From assembly GCA_900318465.1 (NCBI GenBank), contig ONKQ01000024.1, positions 1-41,409 on the forward strand: a stretch of DNA of 41,409 bases, read 5' to 3'. Below the pieces are notes generated by a model, which was not told where the DNA came from, searched no databases, and was given only the letters and a program-made list of their open reading frames with translations. The translations under genes were made by a program, and so were the position numbers. Origin of the DNA: an uncultured Bacteroidales bacterium. GTDB lineage: Bacteria > Bacteroidota > Bacteroidia > Bacteroidales > F082. This document shows, one piece after another, positions 33,057 through 39,857 of this stretch. How positions within the stretch are numbered: the stretch's first letter is position 1; every line of letters begins with the position of its first letter.

Positions 33057-33064
33057 TACTTTTG
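33057..33064 (+). promoter_or_regulatory. -7 box of the MMPL transporter gene
   Basis: TACTTTTG, 22 bases before the ATG at 33087. The -33 element is weak. Confidence 0.5.
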
Positions 33065-33086
33065 CATTTTTATATTTTACTTGTTT

Positions 33087-35576
33087 ATGCATAAGATATT
33101 TCTCCCGTTATACCATTATTTCAGCAAGCACAAAACCTTGATGTACATAGTTTTAGCGATTACATCAGTGGTTTTTCTCTTTTTCGGCCTTCAACTCCAT
33201 TACGAAGAGGACATTTCCAAATTGCTCCCATCATCAAGTGTTGAAAGCCAATTGGCCTTCGGTTCCATCGAATTGAAAGACAAAATCTATATCCAAGTCG
33301 AATCGGCGGGTGAACGGGTTTCTCCTGAGGTTTTGGGCGCTCGCACCGATGAATTCATAGAATTGCTTTTTGAGAAGGATTCGTCTACTCATTTCATTTC
33401 CAATGTGTTGTATAAGATGGAGCCTGAGGTGGCCATCAACGCCTTGGATTTCGTGCTTACACATATCCCCTCTTTCATCGACACTTCTGCTTACGATGAC
33501 TTTGAGAAAATGATGGAACCCGATGTGATTCGGACGCAAATGTGGGTCAACTACGAGCAGATGATGGAAGACGAGACGGGCGACCTCACCCAAGCCATTG
33601 CCTACGACCCTCTCAACCTGCGCAGTGTGGTGCTTGGCGACGTGCTGTATAGCGCCATGAGTGGCTACAACATCATCGACGGACATCTCTTTTGTCCCGA
33701 CAGTACGGTGGCCATCGCTTACCTTGCGCCAGCGTTCCGCTCCTTAGACTCGTGGTCGTCCACCGAATTCAGCCGAATGCTCAAGCGCGCCCAAAAAGAG
33801 TTTGCGGCCTCGCATCCCGATGTGAAAGTACATGCACATGGCGACCCCATCGGAAGCGTGTCGAATGCAAGCCGTATCCGTTCCGACCTTGTGGTTACAG
33901 TAGGTATCTCATTGATACTCATTTTAATACTCATCGGATTCTGTTTCCGTAGCTTCCCGTTCATCTGGAAATTGTTGCTACCCATCTTATACGGCACCGC
34001 TTTTTCGCTGGCCTGCATCTACTGGATCAAAGGTGGCATGTCGCTCATGGCTTTGGGCTTGGGTGCCATCGTGCTCGGCGTGGCCATCAGCTACTGCCTG
34101 CATGTGCTCATCCATCATTTCTTTGTCGGTGACCCCGAGAAACTGCTTCGCGATGAGTCGACTCCCGTGTTTTTGGGCTGCATCACCACAGTAGGCGCTT
34201 TCTGTAGCCTGCTCTTCACCGAAAGCGACCTGCTCCGCGATTTCGGTCTGTTTGCCTCTTTTGCCCTGTTGGGAAGCACTTTGTTCTCCCTTATTTTCCT
34301 GCCGCATTTCCTGCCTGCCATCAAGGCCGACAGCCACAATACAACCTTCCGCCGCATCTCGCGCCTCAACAACCTGCCCTTCGACCGCAAGCCTTGGTTC
34401 CTTGCCTTGATTGTGGTCATCCTCGTCATAGGCATCATCTTCTCACATAAAGTGAAGTTTGACAGCGACTTGCGCAACCTCGACTACAACTCGCCTGCCG
34501 AGGTGGAGGCCGAAAGCCTTTACAACACGAAAAACAACGACGGTTTCTTCCACCTGTATTTCGCCACCGTCAGCACCGACATCGACGAAGCCTTGGAAGC
34601 CGACAAGTCGCTGATGATTGCTTTGGAAGATTTGAAGCAAAAAGGTCTTGTCCACAGTTATACCGACATGATTCCCAAGCTTTTCATCACCATGGCCGAC
34701 CAAGAGCAACGCATTGCAGCCTGGAACGCCTATTGGACTGAAGAGCGGAAGAAAGAAGCCATCCAACAAGTTGACAAGGGCGCATTGGAATTTGGCCTCG
34801 ACCCGATGATGTTCTACGAATTCAAGGACCTGCTCAACGCCGAATACGAGCCTGCTTCATTATTGGAAAGTGGCGTGGTGCCCGAAAACCTCTTGGGCAA
34901 CTTCATTGAATGTAATGCCGACAACCAATACATGGTGTTCACCGATGTCTCCATGACCTTCGACGAAAAGGACATTGTGACGGATGTCTTGGTCACCAAC
35001 CCCAAAACTTTTGTCCTTGAGCCGTTCTACTACTGCAAGAGCATGGTGGAGATTATCCACGACGACTTCAACATTGCCGTCTGGATTTCATCGCTTTTCG
35101 TGCTGATTATCCTCTTGGTTTCGTTCCGCAACCTCATCACGGCCTTACTTTCCTTCATCCCGATGGTGCTCAGCTGGTTCATGGTGCAAGGTTACATGGC
35201 CCTTCTGGGATTGGAGTTCAACCTCATCAACATCATCATTTCAACCTTCATCTTCGGCGTAGGCGTCGATTACAGCATTTTCATCATGGAGGGCTTGCTC
35301 GCGGAGGCGCGAACAGGCGACAAAGACCTGCTCACCTGGCACAAGGTAGCCATTTTCTTCTCAGCCGTCATCTTGGTTATGGTGGTGTCGTCATTGCTTT
35401 TTGCTGTGCATCCCGCCATCCGTTCCATTGGCCTCATCACCCTCATCGGAATGGCCTCAACCATCATGATTTCCTACGCGCTGCAGCCATTTGTGTTTTG
35501 GCAGTTGATGAAGATTTCTTGGTATCGGAGGAGTGTGATGAAGAAAGGTAAAACGAAAAATACCGCAAAAACATAA
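33087..35576 (+). CDS. MMPL/RND-superfamily exporter
   Basis: The protein has 829 residues with two MMPL halves. Each half has one N-terminal helix (about 13-35; about 447-466), a periplasmic domain (DISKLLPSSSVESQLAF.. and DSDLRNLDYNSPAEVEAESLY) and a bundle of five helices (SDLVVTVGISLILILILIGFCF; WISSLFVLIILLVSF). GVGVDYSIFIMEGLLAEA is the conserved charged segment in helix 10 of RND-type pumps. Relatives move lipids or other hydrophobic molecules to the envelope (MmpL, HpnN); the substrate is unknown. I took the ATG at 33087 over a TTG at 33081. The last codons, KTKNTAKT and the TAA, lie inside the first copies of the tandem repeat array at 35566, so the repeat has reached into the gene's 3' end. 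Confidence 0.87.
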   Translation: MHKIFLPLYHYFSKHKTLMYIVLAITSVVFLFFGLQLHYEEDISKLLPSSSVESQLAFGSIELKDKIYIQVESAGERVSPEVLGARTDEFIELLFEKDSSTHFISNVLYKMEPEVAINALDFVLTHIPSFIDTSAYDDFEKMMEPDVIRTQMWVNYEQMMEDETGDLTQAIAYDPLNLRSVVLGDVLYSAMSGYNIIDGHLFCPDSTVAIAYLAPAFRSLDSWSSTEFSRMLKRAQKEFAASHPDVKVHAHGDPIGSVSNASRIRSDLVVTVGISLILILILIGFCFRSFPFIWKLLLPILYGTAFSLACIYWIKGGMSLMALGLGAIVLGVAISYCLHVLIHHFFVGDPEKLLRDESTPVFLGCITTVGAFCSLLFTESDLLRDFGLFASFALLGSTLFSLIFLPHFLPAIKADSHNTTFRRISRLNNLPFDRKPWFLALIVVILVIGIIFSHKVKFDSDLRNLDYNSPAEVEAESLYNTKNNDGFFHLYFATVSTDIDEALEADKSLMIALEDLKQKGLVHSYTDMIPKLFITMADQEQRIAAWNAYWTEERKKEAIQQVDKGALEFGLDPMMFYEFKDLLNAEYEPASLLESGVVPENLLGNFIECNADNQYMVFTDVSMTFDEKDIVTDVLVTNPKTFVLEPFYYCKSMVEIIHDDFNIAVWISSLFVLIILLVSFRNLITALLSFIPMVLSWFMVQGYMALLGLEFNLINIIISTFIFGVGVDYSIFIMEGLLAEARTGDKDLLTWHKVAIFFSAVILVMVVSSLLFAVHPAIRSIGLITLIGMASTIMISYALQPFVFWQLMKISWYRRSVMKKGKTKNTAKT

Positions 35577-35646
35577 AACGAATTGCCACAAAAACATAAA
35601 GTAAAATACCGCAAAAACATAAAACAAATTGCCACAAAAACATAAA
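35566..35646. repeat. Four-copy 23-bp tandem repeat array upstream of DUF4143 copy 2
   Basis: CAAAAACATAAA starts at 35566, 35589, 35612 and 35635, again exactly 23 bases apart. The 11-base linkers alternate: ACGAATTGCCA, GTAAAATACCG, ACAAATTGCCA. A degenerate earlier unit (35543-35565) ends in the same ATACCG. The array covers the stop codon of the MMPL gene and ends just before the promoter of the DUF4143 gene. Confidence 0.95.
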
Positions 35647-35652
35647 ATCCAA

Positions 35653-35681
35653 TTGTGGTATCGAATTATTTATTACCTTTG
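35653..35681 (+). promoter_or_regulatory. Promoter of DUF4143 copy 2
   Basis: TTG (35653-35655), 18 bases, then TACCTTTG (35674-35681). The last array unit abuts the -33 element. Confidence 0.65.
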
Positions 35682-35707
35682 CACCAAATAATTAGAGATG
35701 TTTTTGT

Positions 35708-36997
35708 ATGGATTATTTACATCGTGTTTTTGACACCCAATTATCTGAATATTTAGACGCTTTCGGAGCCGTGTTGATTGAAGGCCCGAAATGGTGCGGA
35801 AAGACCACCACTGCCATGCAACAAGCCAAGAGTGTCCTGAAAATGCAGGAGCCTGATCACATTGAGGCCAATTTGGCCACGGCCCAAACTAAACCTTCCA
35901 TTCTATTGAAAGGAGCCACGCCTCGGTTGCTTGACGAATGGCAGGTGGCGCCCGTTTTGTGGGACGCTGTCAGGACGATGGTGGATGACCGCGGCGAACC
36001 AGGGCAGTTTATTCTGACTGGTTCAAACGCCGTTGACCGCACAAAAATCAGGCATAGTGGAGCAGGAAGAATCGCAAGGCTGAAGATGTTGCCCATGAGC
36101 CTGTTCGAGTCAATGGAGTCGAACGGAAGCGTATCTTTGCACCAACTTTTCGACGACCCCAACCTCGACATTGACGGCATCCCATCGGATTTGAGCATTG
36201 AGCGGCTTGTGTTTGCCGCTTGCCGTGGCGGTTGGCCTGCATCATTGAGCAGAAAGACGGACAAGGCGCAACTGCTGATAGCAAAAAACTACATTACGAC
36301 CGTCTGCGAGGTGGACGTCCAAAACATTGACGGTGTCAACCGCAGTGCCAGTCTCACACACGCCATTTTGCGCTCGTATGCCCGCAACCTGTCCACGCTG
36401 GCTAAGAAGAAAAGCATTGTGGATGATGTCGTTGCAACGGCTGAGAGCCTCTCTTTGCCCACCTTTGACGATTACCAACAAGCCTTGCAGAAATTGTTTC
36501 TCATTCAGGACATTGAGGCTTGGAGTCCAGCCATTCGCTCCAAGAGTGCCATCAGAAGCGGCTTGAAGCGTGAACTTGCAGACCCGTCAATGGCGGTTGC
36601 GGCTCTGGGCCTGTCACCCGATGTGCTGATGACCGACATGAAAACTTTCGGATTCATCTTCGAATGTTTGTGCGTCAGAGACTTGAGAGTTTATTCACAA
36701 AGTTTGGGCGGCTATATCAGTTATTATCACGACCGCTACGATTTGGAGGCTGATTTTGTGTTGCACCTTGACGATGGACGGTATGCGCTGATTGAATGTA
36801 AATTAGGTAGCCGCGAAATAGATGAGGGTGCTGGTCATCTGCTACAGTTGAAGGAACTGATAAAAAAACACAATGCTGAGAATCCGAAAATCCAACTTCG
36901 CGAACCGGATTTGCTCATCATTCTGACGGGAGGACAGTTGGCTTACACGCGGCCTGATGGCGTGAAAATCATCCCGATAGGATGTTTGAAGGACTAG
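35708..36997 (+). CDS. AAA ATPase with DUF4143 domain (copy 2)
   Basis: The protein has 429 residues and resembles copy 1 (13535-14827) throughout. Walker A is GPKWCGKTT (26-34) and Walker B RLLDEWQ (73-79). In the C-terminal DUF4143 domain Glu347-x-Asp349 (DLEADFVLHL) and Glu363-x-Lys365 (ALIECKLGS) fit a PD-(D/E)XK-like core. The end, RPDGVKIIPIGCLKD, is nearly that of copy 1. It stands alone between the MMPL gene and a converging lipoprotein gene and has its own promoter. The upstream array starts 142 bases before the ATG and ends about 60 before it, mirroring the layout of copy 1. Confidence 0.9.
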   Translation: MDYLHRVFDTQLSEYLDAFGAVLIEGPKWCGKTTTAMQQAKSVLKMQEPDHIEANLATAQTKPSILLKGATPRLLDEWQVAPVLWDAVRTMVDDRGEPGQFILTGSNAVDRTKIRHSGAGRIARLKMLPMSLFESMESNGSVSLHQLFDDPNLDIDGIPSDLSIERLVFAACRGGWPASLSRKTDKAQLLIAKNYITTVCEVDVQNIDGVNRSASLTHAILRSYARNLSTLAKKKSIVDDVVATAESLSLPTFDDYQQALQKLFLIQDIEAWSPAIRSKSAIRSGLKRELADPSMAVAALGLSPDVLMTDMKTFGFIFECLCVRDLRVYSQSLGGYISYYHDRYDLEADFVLHLDDGRYALIECKLGSREIDEGAGHLLQLKELIKKHNAENPKIQLREPDLLIILTGGQLAYTRPDGVKIIPIGCLKD

Positions 36998-37070
36998 GTT
37001 TCCACTTTCGTCACTTCCCTGACACAGCAACATTTTTGTTACCCCATGGCAGCGCACACAATAAAACCAA

Positions 37071-37103
37071 CAAAAGGCGACCCTCAAAAATGAAGGCCGC
37101 CTC
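37071..37103 (-). terminator. Terminator of the repeat-lipoprotein operon
   Basis: On the minus strand AGGCGGCC and GGGTCGCCT pair (one G-T) around an A/T-rich loop, followed by TTTTGTTGGTTTTATT. It lies about 30 bases after the stop at 37134. The rest of 36998-37070 shows nothing. Confidence 0.75.
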
Positions 37104-37133
37104 TCGCGTTTGTTTTTAATCTGTTGCCGATTA

Positions 37134-39128
37134 TTACGGCTGATAAGTGTACGGGCTAGTGCTGATGCCGTCAGGATACACCGTGCCGCCAATGGTGATG
37201 GTGCCGCAGGTGCCGAGGTTATAAGAACTTTCGTTCTTGCCGATGCTGTTGGTGGCAGGACGGGTGCCGCCACCTTTGGTGGCCGTGACGCTGGTCACGC
37301 CGCTTCCGATGGTTATGGTGCCGCAGCTGCTGGTGCCTATATTGGCGCCATAACGATTGACAGTAGAGCCAGTTCCAATACCCGCACCTCCATAATAAGC
37401 AAAATTTTTCCAACTAGTATTATTTATAATATCAGGATAGACATGATCTCCGCCATCGCCACCCGTAGCTGTAACTTGTCCGCCGGTGATGCTGATATTG
37501 CCGCATGTATTATGTGTACCAGTTGTTACGAAACCGCTTCCTATGCCGGCAGCTCCACGACCGCCAGTGGCATTCACAATACCTCCCGTAATGCTGATGT
37601 CACCACATGTGATATCCTCTTGTTGGCCCACTCCAGTGCCAATACCTGCTGCTCCACCACCGCCAGTGGCTGTAACAGTTCCGCCATTGATGGTGATGCT
37701 ACCACAGTTCTTACCAAAGCCAATACCTGCTGCTCCACGACCGCCAGTGGCTGTAACATTTCCGCCATTGATGGTGATGCTACCACAGTTCTTACCAAAA
37801 CCACCACCGATGCCGGCCATCCAAGTGCCACCTGTGGCGTTGATAGTACCGCTGTTAATAACGATATTGCCGCAGTCAACAAGGTCGCTGCCGCCAATAC
37901 CAGCACCCCATCCGTCGGCTCCGCCGTAGCTGCTGGCGTTGAGCGTGCCAGTGCCTTGTATGGTGAGCGTCTTGCCAGAGGCGATATGGATGCCCGGATA
38001 ATCTTCATAGAAACCCGTCACGTTGTTGGTGCCTTCAATGACAAGGGTGGTGTTGTTTTCGCAGTTAATGCCTGCCCAACTGCAAAGCTCCTCGTCATTC
38101 TTGCCGTTGATGGTGGCGTCAAGCAGCGTGATAGAGGCGCCATCGGTGTTGACGTTGATTTTGTAGGGTTGGCTTTCGCCGTTGAGGATGCCGCTCAGAG
38201 TGTCGCCATCCTGCGCTGTGTAGTGAGCGGTGAGCTTCGAGAGGTCAACGACGCGAGAGTTCATGGCCATTGCAATCACATCATTGTTCTCATGGTAATA
38301 CTTGTTGGACTCAATCTTATGTATGGCAGGACGTGTACTTGAATAATAATAAGGATCGTCATAAGAGTTGGCCGAGCCATCAGTTTCCGAGGCCTCCAAA
38401 GCAGCCTGCGGAAGTACAATGGCCCAAGTTTCATTGTTCGCGTCTTTGGCAGGCATCTTAATCAAGCCGCCATCTTCTGTGTTTATGCCGTAGGTGAAAC
38501 CTTCGTCAGTTCCTTCCGTTTCAGGATTGAAATTAAGGGTCACCTTGTTGTTCATGCCCGTGATGCAGATGGGAGCTGCTGAACGCGTTGTCACATTGAA
38601 CTTCATGATGGAAACTTTGTTCATCAGTCTGTCAGAAGTGTAAGCGGTAGTAGTTGCCGCGTAATCTTCATTCGAAGTGGCACAGGATATTACAGGATAC
38701 TTAGAGGATTGGTCAGAGATGTTCACCGAGAGCTGGTTGCTCGAAATACTCGTCGGGTCAGGTTGGAAATCCTTGCCGCCAAGCATGTAGAAATGCAGCT
38801 TTTCGCCAGAAACCACAGTTTCGATATTAACGGTGCCTTCAAAATAGCCGTAACCTGTTTCTGCAGTTGCTGAGGTACATTCCAAATATCCCACATAGGC
38901 ATTGTTGTAGCCCACATAGATGTAATCGCCAGTCTCAAAACTCACGGTGGCCCAGTTGGGGTTGCCGTTTGGGTCGACATTTGCCCTTGAACTGTTTCCC
39001 ACGTTGAGCGTAATTCTCACGCCATTGTCGATGTTGTCGTTAGTTGTGGCAGGAACTTCCTCTTTCTTGCATTGGGTCAAACCCAAAGCAAGCACAAACG
39101 CTGACAAAATAAGGATGGTTTTCTTCAT
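37134..39128 (-). CDS. Surface lipoprotein with beta-helical glycine repeats
   Basis: The protein has 664 residues with a lipoprotein signal (MKKTILILSAFVLALGLTQC; Cys20). Residues about 35-340 form beta-rich, fimbrillin-like domains (VSIMKFNVTTRSAAPICITGMNNKVTLNF). From about 350 it turns into a repeat region with units like CGSITINGG-VTATGGRGAAGIG, about 27 residues each, typical of a parallel beta helix (carbohydrate-binding or adhesin type). Two 81-bp units (about 37648-37728 and 37729-37809) are nearly identical in DNA, showing recent unit duplication. No catalytic motif is seen. It follows the small protein gene at 39132-39437 by three bases, and a paralogue lies upstream at 39858-41409. 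A role in surface adhesion or glycan binding is inferred. Confidence 0.8.
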   Translation of the reverse strand: MKKTILILSAFVLALGLTQCKKEEVPATTNDNIDNGVRITLNVGNSSRANVDPNGNPNWATVSFETGDYIYVGYNNAYVGYLECTSATAETGYGYFEGTVNIETVVSGEKLHFYMLGGKDFQPDPTSISSNQLSVNISDQSSKYPVISCATSNEDYAATTTAYTSDRLMNKVSIMKFNVTTRSAAPICITGMNNKVTLNFNPETEGTDEGFTYGINTEDGGLIKMPAKDANNETWAIVLPQAALEASETDGSANSYDDPYYYSSTRPAIHKIESNKYYHENNDVIAMAMNSRVVDLSKLTAHYTAQDGDTLSGILNGESQPYKINVNTDGASITLLDATINGKNDEELCSWAGINCENNTTLVIEGTNNVTGFYEDYPGIHIASGKTLTIQGTGTLNASSYGGADGWGAGIGGSDLVDCGNIVINSGTINATGGTWMAGIGGGFGKNCGSITINGGNVTATGGRGAAGIGFGKNCGSITINGGTVTATGGGGAAGIGTGVGQQEDITCGDISITGGIVNATGGRGAAGIGSGFVTTGTHNTCGNISITGGQVTATGGDGGDHVYPDIINNTSWKNFAYYGGAGIGTGSTVNRYGANIGTSSCGTITIGSGVTSVTATKGGGTRPATNSIGKNESSYNLGTCGTITIGGTVYPDGISTSPYTYQP

Positions 39129-39131
39129 GGC

Positions 39132-39437
39132 TTAGTCCTCCTTTTTCTTTAATGCGACATAACCCGCACCCGCAAGCAGCATGATGACCACGCCGCTTCC
39201 GAGGGGAGCTTCGCCGACGCCGAAGTTGCCGAACTCGCCGCTGACATTGGGCGTTTCGCGAGTGCTGCCTCTCAGCAACGCTCCGCCACCCTGGCTCGAT
39301 TGTTCTTTTTCAGCATAGTAGTTGTCAAGCATGTCGCCGAAGACACCTTGGGCCTTTACGGACGGGGCTGTCAGCATGGCCGCACCCAATCCCAACGAAA
39401 GCACTATGGCTTTCAGTTTTTTGTTGTTTTTCTTCAT
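39132..39437 (-). CDS. Small secreted protein with C-terminal sorting-like tail
   Basis: The protein has 101 residues. A signal peptide (KLKAIVLSLGLGAAMLTAPSVKAQ) is followed by a short low-complexity mature part rich in Gly, Ser and Glu. The C-terminus has a short motif EAPLGSG, a transmembrane helix (VVIMLLAGAGYVAL) and a basic end KKKED. This three-part tail resembles PEP-CTERM or PID-CTERM-like sorting signals recognised by exosortase-type enzymes; none is encoded in the window. It is the first gene of a unit with the repeat lipoprotein. Function unknown. Confidence 0.75.
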   Translation of the reverse strand: MKKNNKKLKAIVLSLGLGAAMLTAPSVKAQGVFGDMLDNYYAEKEQSSQGGGALLRGSTRETPNVSGEFGNFGVGEAPLGSGVVIMLLAGAGYVALKKKED

Positions 39438-39480
39438 TTTTATGATTTAAAGATTTAATATTCAATGATTTAGCATCACT

Positions 39481-39504
39481 TTTGCACTTTTTTGGAGGTG
39501 CAAA
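39481..39504. promoter_or_regulatory. Possible operator: TTTGCAC/GTGCAAA inverted repeat
   Basis: TTTGCAC (39481-39487) and GTGCAAA (39498-39504) form a perfect 7-bp inverted repeat with a 10-bp spacer. The right arm overlaps the -7 box of the small-protein gene. Confidence 0.45.
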
Positions 39505-39529
39505 ATTACGACTTTTTTCATTAGGCAAA
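39501..39529 (-). promoter_or_regulatory. Promoter of the small secreted protein/repeat-lipoprotein operon
   Basis: On the minus strand TTTG (39526-39529), 17 bases, then TAATTTTG (39501-39508). The leader is about 60 nt. Confidence 0.55.
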
Positions 39530-39596
39530 GAAAAAATGGAATAATTGGGTAAGAAAAGAGGAACAATAGGGTAAAAATGGCAACTAAAACAAGCAA

Positions 39597-39794
39597 TTAC
39601 CGCGTGGCAACCACCACAGCGTTCTTGAACTGCTTCACCTTTCCGTTGAAGGCTTCAGTCACGACAACGGTTTTTATATCGTTCCCGCATTGCAAATGCT
39701 CATATTCACGTGCAAATGCTCATATTCACGACTTCCGAATTGCAAATTCGGAAGAACGGGAATCATGTAGCTTAATTTTGAACAGTCACTTATG
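39597..39794 (-). pseudogene. REP-like remnant with a decayed coding tail
   Basis: On the minus strand a frame ends at 39597 with REYEHLQCGNDIKTVVVTEA and then FNGKVKQFKNAVVVATR, which reads like a real protein end. Upstream a 20-bp direct duplication (TGCAAATGCTCATATTCACG at 39691-39710 and 39711-39730, plus-strand sequence) shifts the frame; with one copy the frame runs back to MIPVLPNLQFGS. Next come a hairpin CTTCCGAATT/AATTCGGAAG (39732-39754) and the end ATTTTGAACAGTCACTTATG (39775-39794). I think this is the debris of a mobile repeat. The remaining 39438-39596 holds only the operon promoter. Confidence 0.35.
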
Positions 39795-39807
39795 TAATAA
39801 AAGCATA

Positions 39808-39838
39808 GCGACAATTTGGCTTTTCGCCAAATTGTCGC
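39808..39838 (-). terminator. Perfect 13-bp hairpin after the second repeat lipoprotein
   Basis: GCGACAATTTGGC and GCCAAATTGTCGC enclose a 5-nt loop. On the minus strand it is followed by TATGCTTTTATT, so it probably ends transcription of the gene stopping at 39858. Confidence 0.7.
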
Positions 39839-39857
39839 ATGCGCAAGCCATTGCTAT

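Noticed and set aside
35464-35652. Small hydrophobic protein on the minus strand (FMFLWQF-type repeats)
   Set aside because: It is a translation of the tandem array and the MMPL 3' end; the hydrophobic look comes from the A-rich repeat read in reverse.
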